DNA from: CAKSQF01 sp964582375
Lineage (GTDB): Bacteria; Bacillota; Clostridia; Oscillospirales; CAG-272
Assembly (NCBI GenBank): GCA_964582375.1
Contig: CAZORL010000005.1
Location: 15,538 to 79,537, forward strand
Direction of reading: 5' to 3'
Length of the DNA stretch: 64,000 nt
The notes under the pieces were generated by a model. It ran no database searches. It saw only the letters and a program-made list of their open reading frames with translations, and was not told the origin of the DNA. Positions 1-8,565 of this stretch are shown here, piece by piece; within the stretch, counting starts at the first letter, position 1, and each line of letters starts with the position of its first letter. The position numbers were made by a program, and so were the translations under genes.

Positions 1-1
1 A

Positions 2-1054
2 CGAAAAAGCAGAAAAATAGCCGTCGGCGATATTTTCGTAGGCGGCGATGCACCGATCACCGTTCAGTCGATGACGAACACGCGATCGGACGATCTTGAG
101 GCAACCTTCAGGCAAATGCGTGCACTTGAGGATGTCGGATGCGATATCGTTCGCATGACAGTCCCCGATCTTTCGTCTGCCGCGACGATCGGACGCCTCA
201 AGGAGGCGGGCATTCGTATTCCGATCGTTGCCGACATTCATTTTGATTACAAGCTTGCCCTTGCCGCGGCGGACGCAGGCGCGGACAAGATCCGCATAAA
301 CCCGGGCAATATCGGTGACGACACGAAGATAAAAGCGGTTGCCGATAAGTGTCGCGAAAAAAATATCCCGATAAGGCTCGGCATCAATTCGGGATCGCTC
401 GAAAAGAGCGTTTTGGCAAAATACGGTGCACCGACCGCCGAGGCACTTGCCGAGTCGGCGATGAATAATATCGCATCGCTCGAACGCTTTGATTTTGAAA
501 ATATCATCGTTGCCATAAAATCGTCGGATGTTTGGCGCATGGCGGCAGCAAACAAGATCGTCTCCGAGAGCTGCGATTACCCGATACATCTCGGTGTTAC
601 CGAGGCGGGCAGCGATCGCATGGGCACGGTCAAGTCGGCAGTGGGTATCGGCTCGTCACTGCTTTCCGGCATCGGCGACACACTGCGTGTGTCGCTGACT
701 GCCGATCCCACGCTCGAGATAAAGCGTGGAAGAGAGATACTTGCCGCTCTCGGACTTGACGGCGGCTCGCTTGTCAGCGTCGTGTCCTGCCCCACCTGCG
801 GAAGAACCAAGATCGATCTGATCGGACTTGCCGAGCACTTTGAGGCAAGAATGCCCGAACTTCATCCGTCAAAACACATAAAGGTCGCCATAATGGGATG
901 CGCGGTCAACGGACCGGGCGAGGCGTCCGATGCCGATATAGGCATCGCAGGCGGTGTCGATGAGGTACTTCTTTTCAAATCGGGCAGACCGATATGCAAG
1001 ATCTCGCAGGAGATGGCAGTCGATAGACTTGTTGAAGAGATAAACAAGATGTGA
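2..1054 (+). CDS. ispG: IspG, 4-hydroxy-3-methylbut-2-enyl diphosphate synthase (5' truncated)
   Basis: Catalyses reductive ring opening of methylerythritol cyclodiphosphate in the MEP isoprenoid pathway, in the cytosol, using a [4Fe-4S] cluster. The reading frame is open from base 2, so the gene enters from outside the window. An internal ATG at 71 falls inside the conserved 'VQSMTNT' segment and is not the start. The visible 350 residues cover a TIM-barrel part ('ADIHFDYKLALAAADAGADK', 'RINPGNIG') and the C-terminal cluster-binding part, with Cys at visible residues 263 and 266 (SCPTCGRT) and 300 (MGCAVNGPGEA). These are the three known cluster ligands. Only about the first ten residues are missing. 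It ends 42 bases before polC, probably co-transcribed. The family call is secure. Confidence 0.97.
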   Translation, partial: RKSRKIAVGDIFVGGDAPITVQSMTNTRSDDLEATFRQMRALEDVGCDIVRMTVPDLSSAATIGRLKEAGIRIPIVADIHFDYKLALAAADAGADKIRINPGNIGDDTKIKAVADKCREKNIPIRLGINSGSLEKSVLAKYGAPTAEALAESAMNNIASLERFDFENIIVAIKSSDVWRMAAANKIVSESCDYPIHLGVTEAGSDRMGTVKSAVGIGSSLLSGIGDTLRVSLTADPTLEIKRGREILAALGLDGGSLVSVVSCPTCGRTKIDLIGLAEHFEARMPELHPSKHIKVAIMGCAVNGPGEASDADIGIAGGVDEVLLFKSGRPICKISQEMAVDRLVEEINKM

Positions 1055-1096
1055 CCTCGGGAAGACCCGGGATTAAAATTTGAGGAAAAACGAACA

Positions 1097-4000
1097 ATGG
1101 AAAAGACCTTTCTTGAAAAATTCGCAAAATACGATCCCGACGAAACAGCCCGCAAGATACTTGCGGGCGTTTCGAGATATTCGGTAAAGGCAGACAGAGA
1201 GCGTCGAATGATCGAGACAGAGATCGAGCTTGACACGCCGATCAAAAAAGACGAGCTGTACAAGATCGAGGGAGATATCGCCGCCGCATATGAGTTGTCG
1301 TCGGTGCGAATCCTTCCGCATTATCCGCCCGACACATTTACGTTCGATTATGTTCACGAGGCGATAATCGAGGCACATCGCATAGGCTATGTCGCAAGCG
1401 GATTTTTCGGCAGTTATATGCTCCGCCAAAAGGGTGACACTGTCGAGATAGGCATCGATTTTTCGTCGGGCGGCGTCGGACTTGTCTGCAAAGCAGGCAC
1501 GGGCGATATCATATCGCGTATCATCGAGGCTGAATTCGGTGTAAAGATAAATGTTGTCATCAAAGAATCGGGCAGGGCTGATGAGCGAGAGCGTGCATTT
1601 TTTGAAAATCGTCGCCGCGAGCTTGACGCACTGCAGATCGAGGCGGAAGCGGCGGCAAGAGAGGCGGCGGCAGAGCGTGCCGCAAGAGAGGCGGCTGAGG
1701 CGGCAGAGAAGGAAAAGGAAGATCCGCGCGCGTCCTTTAAGAAGGTCGCAAGCCTTTATGAGGACTGCCCCTTTGAAAAGCTCGACGATTTTGTCTGGAA
1801 GTGCGGATATATGACCTTTGACGCCTCCGCTCCCGAGTTTATCCTCGGCGAGCCTATGCCGATCGAGCCGACCCCTATTCGCACTGCCATAAGCGGCGGC
1901 ACAAAGAAGGTCTGCTTGCTCGGTCGCGTAAATCAGTACGAGTCGAAGGTCTCAAGATCGGGCGAAAAACTGCTTATGACCGTCGGCATCACAGATAACG
2001 ATGCGTCGGTCAACATGAAGCTCTCCCTTCCAATTGACGAGGGAACCGCTCTCGAAAAACTGATCAAAAAATCGGGACGCACGATCAAACGCGGCATCTC
2101 GGATGTCGTGACAGTCTACAGCCTTTGGATCGCCGCTTTCGGAACGGTAAAATACGATAAATTTGAGGATGATACCATCCTCGCCGTCACATCAATTGCC
2201 AAAATCTCCCATGTTCCGCGCAAAGATAACGCCCCGGAGAAGCGTGTTGAATTGCATATGCACACCAACCTGTCCACGATGGATGCACTGACCTTCCCCG
2301 AGTTTGCGGTCGAGACTGCCGAGAGTTGGGGATGGGACGCACTTGCCGTCACCGATCACGGCAATGTGCAGGCGTTCCCGATACTAAAAGACTGCACCGC
2401 CAAAAAGGACATTAAGATCCTTTACGGCATGGAGGCGTATTATGTTGACGACAGGGCGCGCGCCGTTTACGGCGAGTGCGATCTGCGCTTTTCGGACGGT
2501 GAGTTCTGCGTTTTTGATATCGAGACTACAGGTCTGTCCGCACTTACATGCAAGATCACCGAGATAGGTGCGGTGCTTGTTAAGGGCGGCAAGGTCATTG
2601 ACAGATTTAATACATTCGTCGATCCCGAGTGCCATATCCCCGAGAACATAACAGGGCTGACCGGCATCACCGACGAGATGGTCGCAGGTGCGCCGTCTCA
2701 GCTTGATGCAGTAATGAAATTTCTTGATTTTGCGTCGGGCAGACTGCTTGTCGCACACAACGCAGGGTTCGATATATCGTTTATCAGAAAGGTCTGCGAG
2801 GACAACAAAATAGTCTTCTCAAACCCCTATCTCGATACGGTCGCACTCTCAAGATATCTGTCGCCCGAGCTGAAAAAGCATAAGCTCGACAGCCTTGCCG
2901 AGCATTACGGACTCGGCGATTTCAACCACCATCGTGCCTGCGATGATGCCGAGATGCTTTCGCTGATCTTTTTCAAGATGACCGAAAAACTGCTTAGTGA
3001 GGGAGTTGCGACGGTCACCGAGATGAACGCCGCCATGGCTGATAAGGCAGATCCGCTGAAGCTCCGTCCGTACCATATGATCATCATCGCAAAGGATCTC
3101 GTCGGACTGAAAAACCTTTATAAGCTCATCTCAAAGAGCTATCTTGACTATTTCAGGCGTGTGCCGCGTATCCCGAGGTCACTGCTGAATGAATATCGCG
3201 ACGGGCTGATCATTGGGTCGGCGTGCGAGGCGGGCGAGCTTTTCCGCGCGATACTCGACAATAAACCTGCCTCGGAGATCAGAAATATTGCGAAATTTTA
3301 CGATTATCTCGAGATACAGCCGATCTGCAACAACAGATTTTTGGTTCGCTCGGGTGCGGTCGCCGATGATGACGGATTGCGCGCACTCAATCGTCGCATA
3401 GTGGAGCTTGGCGAAAAGCTGAACATCCCCGTCTGTGCGACGACCGACAGCCATTTTCTGAACGCCGAAGACGAGATCTATCGAAAGATCCTCCTAAAGG
3501 GACAAAAATTCTCGGACGGCGATTCGGATGTCGGACTTTATCTGCGCACGACCGAGGAAATGCTTGAGGAATTTTCTTACCTCGGCGAAGAAAAGGCGTA
3601 CGAGGTAGTTGTGACAAACACCCGTGCCATCGCCGACAGGTGCGAAAAGATCCTACCGATCCCCGACGGTGCATTCACGCCGAAGATCGACGGTGCGGAG
3701 GACGATCTTCAAAATATGTGTCGCGCACGCGCCATGGATTGGTATGGCTATGAGGGCAAGGTCCCCGAGCTTGTCACCGCGAGACTTGATCGCGAGCTTG
3801 ACTCGATCATCAAAAACGGATTTGCCGTGCTCTATCTTATCGCTCAAAAGCTGGTCGGCTATTCGGAGTCGCAGGGCTATCTTGTCGGCTCGCGTGGCTC
3901 AGTCGGATCGTCATTTGTCGCGACCATGGCAGGAATATCCGAGGTCAACCCTCTGCCGCCGCACTATCGCTGTCCGAATTGCCGCTTTAGTGAGTTTATA

Positions 4001-5692
4001 ACCGACGGTTCGGTCGGATCGGGCTTTGACCTGCCCGAGAAAAACTGCCCACATTGCGGACAGCGTATGATCCCCGACGGACACGATATCCCGTTCGAGA
4101 CATTCCTCGGATTTTACGGCGATAAATCGCCCGATATCGACCTGAACTTCTCGGGTGAGGTGCAGGGCAGGGTACATAAATATACCGAGGAACTGTTCGG
4201 TCACGAAAACGTGTTCAGAGCGGGAACGCTCGGCACGCTTGCATCAAAGACCGCATTCGGATATGTCATGAAATATCTTGACGAGAAGGGCATCGCAGTT
4301 AATAAGGGCGAGGTCAATCGCCTTGTGAACGGTTGCGTCGGTGTCAAGCGCACTACCGGTCAGCATCCGGGCGGAATCGTCGTTATCCCGAGGGAATATG
4401 ACGTTACCGATTTCACCCCCGTACAGCATCCCGCAGATGACCCGAACTCGGATATAGTCACGACGCACTTTGCGTTTGCCTATATGCACGATACCATACT
4501 TAAGCTCGATGAGCTTGGGCATGATATGCCGACCAAATATAAATGGCTCGAAAAATATACCGGACTGTCGGTCATGGATGTTCCGATGAATGACCCCGAG
4601 GTCTATGAGCTTTTCCTGTCGCTACGTCCGCTCGGACTCAGGGAGGGCGATATCGACTGTAATGTCGGCACATGGGCATTGCCGGAATTTGGTACAAGAT
4701 TTGTGCAAAAGATGCTCGAAGAGGCAAAACCGAAGACATTTTCCGACCTTTTGCAGATATCCGGGCTCTCGCACGGCACGGACGTTTGGACAGGCAATGC
4801 ACAGGATCTTATAAAAGACGGAATATGTACAATATCCGAGGTCGTCGGAACGCGCGACTCGATCATGCTGACACTGATACGTTACGGTGTTGAGAACTCG
4901 CACGCATTCAAGATCATGGAGAGCGTGCGTAAGGGTAAGGGACTTACCCCCGAGTGGGAGCAGGAGATGCGTGATGCAAATGTGCCCGATTGGTATATCG
5001 GCTCGTGTAAAAAGATCAAGTACATGTTCCCGAAGGCGCACGCCGCCGCTTATAATATGTCTGCGATCAGACTCGGTTGGTTCAAGGTTCATCGCCCGCT
5101 TGAGTTTTACGCCGCATTCTTCACGGTCGCACCCTCGGGCTTTGATTCGTCGCTCGTCACACGCGGCAGAGCGGCAGTCAAGGGGGAGATGCAGGCGATC
5201 GCCGACCGCGCGAAGAATAAAACGAGTACCCCGAAGGACGACGATTCGATGACATATCTGCAGATCGTCGATGAGAGCATGGCACGCGGGATAGGATATC
5301 TTCCCGTCGATCTCTATAGGTCGGGCGCACGCGAGTTTTTGCCCGAGGATAAAGTGGGAATGCGTATACGCGTGCCCTTCAACTCGCTCCCGGGACTTGG
5401 TGATACGGTTGCCGAAAAGATCGTGCAGGTCAGAGAGGACGGAGAATTTCTCTCGCGTGAGGATCTGCGATTGCGTGTCGGACTTTCTAAGGCAGTCATG
5501 CAGATACTCGATGACGCCGGCGTCCTGCGCGGACTCGATGAAACAAATCAAATGTCCCTCTTCGGAACCGATTCACAAAAAACCGAAACAATATCCGATG
5601 ACACCCCCACCCTAACCGATACCGGCGATACCTTCGCCCAAAATAATATCGAAGACACCTACGACGGCGATCAAATATCGCTGTTTGGATGA
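1097..5692 (+). CDS. polC: PolC-type DNA polymerase III alpha subunit
   Basis: Replicative leading-strand polymerase of low-GC Gram-positives with built-in proofreading; 1531 residues, slightly longer than the usual 1430-1470. Order: N-terminal domain, an Ala/Glu/Arg-rich charged helix (about residues 175-212), OB fold, first PHP part (VELHMHTNLSTMDAL, near 382), an inserted DEDDh exonuclease (FCVFDIETTGLS near 470 to HHRACDDAEML near 620), the second PHP part, a zinc site (CPNC...CPHC near 960-990) and the catalytic palm (DIDLNFSGEVQ near 1014), then helix-hairpin-helix and tail. An exonuclease inserted in PHP is diagnostic of PolC rather than DnaE. The start ATG has a GAGGAAAA-type ribosome site. 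The extra length lies in the charged helix and in a polar tail of about 40 residues. The next gene is convergent across a hairpin. Confidence 0.98.
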   Translation: MEKTFLEKFAKYDPDETARKILAGVSRYSVKADRERRMIETEIELDTPIKKDELYKIEGDIAAAYELSSVRILPHYPPDTFTFDYVHEAIIEAHRIGYVASGFFGSYMLRQKGDTVEIGIDFSSGGVGLVCKAGTGDIISRIIEAEFGVKINVVIKESGRADERERAFFENRRRELDALQIEAEAAAREAAAERAAREAAEAAEKEKEDPRASFKKVASLYEDCPFEKLDDFVWKCGYMTFDASAPEFILGEPMPIEPTPIRTAISGGTKKVCLLGRVNQYESKVSRSGEKLLMTVGITDNDASVNMKLSLPIDEGTALEKLIKKSGRTIKRGISDVVTVYSLWIAAFGTVKYDKFEDDTILAVTSIAKISHVPRKDNAPEKRVELHMHTNLSTMDALTFPEFAVETAESWGWDALAVTDHGNVQAFPILKDCTAKKDIKILYGMEAYYVDDRARAVYGECDLRFSDGEFCVFDIETTGLSALTCKITEIGAVLVKGGKVIDRFNTFVDPECHIPENITGLTGITDEMVAGAPSQLDAVMKFLDFASGRLLVAHNAGFDISFIRKVCEDNKIVFSNPYLDTVALSRYLSPELKKHKLDSLAEHYGLGDFNHHRACDDAEMLSLIFFKMTEKLLSEGVATVTEMNAAMADKADPLKLRPYHMIIIAKDLVGLKNLYKLISKSYLDYFRRVPRIPRSLLNEYRDGLIIGSACEAGELFRAILDNKPASEIRNIAKFYDYLEIQPICNNRFLVRSGAVADDDGLRALNRRIVELGEKLNIPVCATTDSHFLNAEDEIYRKILLKGQKFSDGDSDVGLYLRTTEEMLEEFSYLGEEKAYEVVVTNTRAIADRCEKILPIPDGAFTPKIDGAEDDLQNMCRARAMDWYGYEGKVPELVTARLDRELDSIIKNGFAVLYLIAQKLVGYSESQGYLVGSRGSVGSSFVATMAGISEVNPLPPHYRCPNCRFSEFITDGSVGSGFDLPEKNCPHCGQRMIPDGHDIPFETFLGFYGDKSPDIDLNFSGEVQGRVHKYTEELFGHENVFRAGTLGTLASKTAFGYVMKYLDEKGIAVNKGEVNRLVNGCVGVKRTTGQHPGGIVVIPREYDVTDFTPVQHPADDPNSDIVTTHFAFAYMHDTILKLDELGHDMPTKYKWLEKYTGLSVMDVPMNDPEVYELFLSLRPLGLREGDIDCNVGTWALPEFGTRFVQKMLEEAKPKTFSDLLQISGLSHGTDVWTGNAQDLIKDGICTISEVVGTRDSIMLTLIRYGVENSHAFKIMESVRKGKGLTPEWEQEMRDANVPDWYIGSCKKIKYMFPKAHAAAYNMSAIRLGWFKVHRPLEFYAAFFTVAPSGFDSSLVTRGRAAVKGEMQAIADRAKNKTSTPKDDDSMTYLQIVDESMARGIGYLPVDLYRSGAREFLPEDKVGMRIRVPFNSLPGLGDTVAEKIVQVREDGEFLSREDLRLRVGLSKAVMQILDDAGVLRGLDETNQMSLFGTDSQKTETISDDTPTLTDTGDTFAQNNIEDTYDGDQISLFG

Positions 5693-5700
5693 GACAAACT

Positions 5701-5733
5701 CACCCCTGTCATGATACTTTCATGACAGGGGTG
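5701..5733. terminator. Hairpin between convergent polC and DUF4097 gene
   Basis: A perfect 14-bp stem (cacccctgtcatga / tcatgacaggggtg) with a 5-base loop sits 8 bases after the polC stop and 31 bases after the end of the minus-strand gene. The T tract is poor on both sides, so intrinsic termination is likely but inefficient. Its symmetry suits a shared bidirectional terminator. Confidence 0.75.
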
Positions 5734-5764
5734 AACTGTTTGAGATATCGTTGTTCTCACCCGA

Positions 5765-6925
5765 TCAATCTTTCGGAGCGATCGTTAGTGAGCCGGAGGC
5801 ACAGGAGACTTTGATTTTGACCTCATATGTGCCCGAGCGGAAGGCGTATTTATCGCCGAGTTTGGCATCGTTGAAATCGCATTTGATCTTACCGGATGCC
5901 GCCGATATCTTGGCATCAAAGCCTGCGTCGCTCGGCAGATATACCTTTGTCGAGCCGGATGCCGAATCGACATCAATGCTCTTTGCACGGTTATCGAGCG
6001 TCAATGTGATGCTGCCCGCTGCGCTGTCGCACTCGACTTCCTCGGCACTTCCTTCATATTTGAGCGAGCCGGATGCACTGTCTGTCTTAAGCTTTGTACA
6101 GCTGCATCCCGTGAGCGTTTTTGAGCCGGATGCGCTCTCGATATCGATCGTGTCCGCACTTGTGCCTGTCACCGTGGTGCTGCCCGACGCACTGTCGATG
6201 CTTAGTTTGGTCGCCTTGCAATCGCTGACGATCGTCTTGCCCGATGCGCTGTCGATCTCTATCTCGTCGGCGGTGCAACTCTTGGTCTCACTCTCGCCCG
6301 ATGAGGTGTTGATCTTTATCTCGTTTGCCGTAACGCCGTCGATATATACATTTGCCGACGCATTCGACACTTTCACCTTGTCAAGCTCGATTGAGGCAGG
6401 AAAGGTGACATTCAGAGCCTTATCGGGCAGATTTACCGCAAAAAGTGACACATTCTTGCAATAACGCAGAGACAGCTTTTCGCCGTCAACCTTCCATGCG
6501 AGCTTGTATTTGTCGGTCGCGCCCTCTTCAAAGATGTCAAATCCCGAGGTGTCGGCACACTTTATATCGACCCTGCCGCACGCCCAGCCGATGTTTATTT
6601 CGCGAACGCCCGACAGATCGTCGGGGAGCGCGTCTGTGCTGTAGCTGTCATCTCCAGAAAAGCCGGTCAGTCCGCCGATCGAAAATCCGTTTGACATTGA
6701 AAATCCCCCTTTCTCTGATATAATAATTCCGACGATCAGAACTGCTGTCAGCAAAACGATCAGTATCGAGCTGACGATTATTCCGACTATGCTGAGTGAT
6801 TTGTTAGTTTTCATAATATTCACCCCCAAAATCAGCAGAGACAAGAGCACGAGCAGGATGATCGCATTTGTCGCGATATGCACTGTCAACTGCTTTTTGT
6901 GATTGCCGTTTGTGTTTTTCTCCAT
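5765..6925 (-). CDS. DUF4097-type membrane-anchored beta-repeat protein
   Basis: Unknown biochemical function; 386 residues. Two hydrophobic segments (about 12-36 and 44-69) anchor it. The rest is a DUF4097-like repeat region in which the tetrapeptide S-A-S-G or S-A-A-G recurs about every 20 residues (for example DSASGKTIV, ESASGSKTL, DSAAGSITL). This predicts a regular beta-solenoid outside the membrane. I chose the ATG at 6925, five bases after the upstream stop, although the frame is open further upstream inside that gene. It is the last gene of a padR-HAAS-DUF4097 operon. Such trios are known in Firmicutes; in characterised cases the PadR repressor controls the membrane partners and the output is envelope-stress related. 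The role here is inferred from that context. Confidence 0.85.
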   Translation of the reverse strand: MEKNTNGNHKKQLTVHIATNAIILLVLLSLLILGVNIMKTNKSLSIVGIIVSSILIVLLTAVLIVGIIISEKGGFSMSNGFSIGGLTGFSGDDSYSTDALPDDLSGVREINIGWACGRVDIKCADTSGFDIFEEGATDKYKLAWKVDGEKLSLRYCKNVSLFAVNLPDKALNVTFPASIELDKVKVSNASANVYIDGVTANEIKINTSSGESETKSCTADEIEIDSASGKTIVSDCKATKLSIDSASGSTTVTGTSADTIDIESASGSKTLTGCSCTKLKTDSASGSLKYEGSAEEVECDSAAGSITLTLDNRAKSIDVDSASGSTKVYLPSDAGFDAKISAASGKIKCDFNDAKLGDKYAFRSGTYEVKIKVSCASGSLTIAPKD

Positions 6926-6930
6926 TTTTG

Positions 6931-7857
6931 TTAATTCTCGTTTTCTTTTTCCTTTTTGTTCTCTGCCGCAAGCTTTATTATCGCAAGCACCAAATTGTCG
7001 AGCGCGCCGCCGATCAGAAAGATCAGCCATGTGACCGCCCATGCGCCGCTCGCAAACGAGACGACAAAATAAGAGATCAGCATGAGTGCGACGATAAGCA
7101 GTTTGATCGGCTTGTAGATCGGCGGAGTGTCGTCCTCGACCCTGTCGTCGTCATCGTCATCGTCATCGTCATCATATTTTTCGTAGGGGATCATTGCTCC
7201 GCCGACGATCAGGACAATGCCAAGCGCGATCAGGATAAACAGCATGGTCAGCCCGAATGTCGTGTCGCCGCTCCAAATAAGCAGGGGTGCGGCACAGGCG
7301 ATCTCGCACGCAACACCGAGTCCGATCAGAAAATAGCGCAGTCGGGTCGCTATTGAAACTCCGACACGCATCGATCCCGAAAAAATAAAGAGCAATACGC
7401 CGAGTGCGACAGATATCAGCACGGGTGCGGCGATAAAACCTCCATCGTATCCGTTGATCGAGAAGAGCACGGTCGGTACCCAGCAGAGTGCACAGAGGAG
7501 CACGCCGAGGGTGATGACAAGCTGCCTGAAAGGCGATGCCGGCGGCTTCGGACGAGCCGATCGTCTTTCGTCTTGCTTGCTTTGACCTTTTTGGTCGTCT
7601 TGATCGTTTTGACCGTTTTGATGATCGTTTTCGCTCTTTTCCTCTTTCCTGCCGAACAGCTCCGAAATGTCGCCGAGCGAGTCACAGGTGCGAGCGAGAG
7701 ATTCGTCTTCGTCCATGCCCGAGGCGAGCAGATCGTCGTATTCCTGACGAAGGTTGGTCGTTATCTCGATCTTTGTTTCACATGCTTCGGGTGAGTTTGG
7801 TGAGCCCTCAAATGCCTTCTCCAAAAAGGCATCGAGTCTTTCGTATTTGTTTGTCAT
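6931..7857 (-). CDS. HAAS/DUF1700-type multi-pass membrane protein
   Basis: Unknown function; 308 residues. The N-terminal 75 residues form a helical cytosolic HAAS-type domain (YERLDAFLEKAFEG ... ITTNLRQEYDDLLASGMDEDES), typical of genes paired with PadR regulators. Five or six transmembrane helices follow between about 108 and 295. Between two of them lies a run of ten aspartates, encoded by a gtcatc-like microsatellite near 7143-7176, which may bind cations or vary in length. The tail is Lys/Glu-rich. The ribosome site ggaaagg lies upstream of the ATG. The gene starts 6 bases after padR ends and is followed by the DUF4097 gene after 5 bases, so the three are one operon. Confidence 0.85.
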   Translation of the reverse strand: MTNKYERLDAFLEKAFEGSPNSPEACETKIEITTNLRQEYDDLLASGMDEDESLARTCDSLGDISELFGRKEEKSENDHQNGQNDQDDQKGQSKQDERRSARPKPPASPFRQLVITLGVLLCALCWVPTVLFSINGYDGGFIAAPVLISVALGVLLFIFSGSMRVGVSIATRLRYFLIGLGVACEIACAAPLLIWSGDTTFGLTMLFILIALGIVLIVGGAMIPYEKYDDDDDDDDDDRVEDDTPPIYKPIKLLIVALMLISYFVVSFASGAWAVTWLIFLIGGALDNLVLAIIKLAAENKKEKENEN

Positions 7858-7863
7858 TGCCTC

Positions 7864-8202
7864 TTATTCCTTTCCGAAAATGAGTTTGTCTAAAATAATT
7901 CGCGCACTTTCCCAGTCGCGCCTTCCTTTTTCGAGCGTTTCTTTACCGCGATCGGTCAGCCTGTAATAGTGCCGCCTCGCACCGCCCGGCTCCGATCCCC
8001 AATAGGACTCAATGTCGCCGACCTCCTCGAGCCGCTTGAATGCGCAGTAGAGCGTTGCCTCCTTGAGCGCAAATTCGCCGTCCGAGAAATCTTTGATCGA
8101 CTTGTTTATCTCATAGCCGTAGCTGTCCCCTCTCTCAAGCAGGGCAAGCAGGACGGTGTCCGTGTTGCCTCTGAGCAGATCTGATGTTATCGACATCGGC
8201 AT
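7864..8202 (-). CDS. PadR-family transcriptional regulator
   Basis: Small winged-helix repressor, 112 residues, PadR-s1 type. The N-terminal winged helix is clear: DTVLLALLERGDSYGYEI, the recognition segment FALKEATLYCAFKRLEEVG, then the wing GGARRHYYRLTDRGKETL. A short C-terminal helix serves dimerisation. PadR proteins normally repress their own operon and are released by small molecules or membrane stress. Here the gene is first in its operon, and a palindrome straddles the promoter -35 box (8236-8262), which suits autoregulation. The start codon lies 23 bases downstream of the -10 box (7 bases from its end would be the transcription start), so the 5' untranslated leader is short. Confidence 0.93.
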   Translation of the reverse strand: MPMSITSDLLRGNTDTVLLALLERGDSYGYEINKSIKDFSDGEFALKEATLYCAFKRLEEVGDIESYWGSEPGGARRHYYRLTDRGKETLEKGRRDWESARIILDKLIFGKE

Positions 8203-8225
8203 CCCTCCTTCCTTTCTGTGCTATC

Positions 8226-8254
8226 ATTATATCACGAGATACATTGCCTGTCAA
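8226..8254 (-). promoter_or_regulatory. Promoter of padR operon
   Basis: Minus-strand TTGACA at 8254-8249 and TATAAT at 8231-8226 with a 17-base spacer, both matching consensus, with a TGn extended -10. Confidence 0.93.
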
Positions 8255-8262
8255 GGTATCTC
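8236..8262. promoter_or_regulatory. Probable PadR operator palindrome
   Basis: Inverted repeat GAGATAC (8236-8242) / GTATCTC (8256-8262) separated by 13 bases and flanking the -35 box of the padR promoter. The arms lie about 20 bases apart centre to centre, as expected for one winged-helix dimer or two adjacent dimers. Assignment to PadR is by position. Confidence 0.7.
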
Positions 8263-8379
8263 ACAAAATTTAATTGTAAATATTGTATGAACGAAAAACC
8301 GTGTGTACTTTTTTTGCTCTTCGATAGTTGTTAGACATACTTTTGGGAAATTGTGTATAAAACCACATCTAAAGCAGTA

Positions 8380-8408
8380 TTGACGAAACATTTGTTTTGC
8401 GCTATAAT
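8380..8408 (+). promoter_or_regulatory. Orphan plus-strand promoter
   Basis: TTGACG (8380-8385), 17-base spacer, TATAAT (8403-8408). No reading frame of useful length follows on this strand before the hairpin at 8505, so the product would be a short RNA of about 130 bases. The 363-base stretch 8203-8565 holds only this, the padR promoter and the downstream hairpin. Confidence 0.7.
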
Positions 8409-8414
8409 ACGAGC

Positions 8415-8548
8415 GTCGACAAAAATCCGGGCGAGAGTTCTCGAATCTCCGATAGTCGCCGGATCACAAATCAGATCGTGAAAACAAAACGCTCGCCCAA
8501 CAAAAAACCATCTCACACAAGAGCCGCGGATCTTGTGTGAGATGGTTT
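8415..8548 (+). ncRNA. Candidate structured small RNA
   Basis: Predicted from the orphan promoter. Visible pairings are ATCCGG (8425-8430) with CCGGAT (8459-8464), GGGCGAG (8429-8435) with CTCGCCC (8492-8498), and a small hairpin CGAGAgtTCTCG (8432-8443). These compete for the same bases, so at least two folds are possible. The transcript would end in the 18-bp hairpin at 8505-8548. I do not recognise it as a known family. Expression is not shown; the hairpin may simply serve the convergent gene. Confidence 0.4.
8505..8548 (-). terminator. Terminator, 18-bp stem
   Basis: Perfect 18-bp inverted repeat (arms 8505-8522 and 8531-8548, loop gccgcgga). Read on the minus strand it continues into a T-rich run, so it terminates the gene that ends at 8566. 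It could also stop the plus-strand candidate RNA. Confidence 0.85.
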
Positions 8549-8565
8549 GGATATAAAATTCAATA

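Noticed and set aside
1055..1096. Small inverted repeat between ispG and polC (CTCGGG / CCCGGG)
   Set aside because: Too short and weak for a terminator; it could only act as a minor mRNA structure.
5751..6464. Open frame opposite the DUF4097 gene with a regular Ser/Leu-rich pattern
   Set aside because: The pattern is the complement of the SASG repeat codons; no start signal, and the minus-strand reading has clear domain logic.
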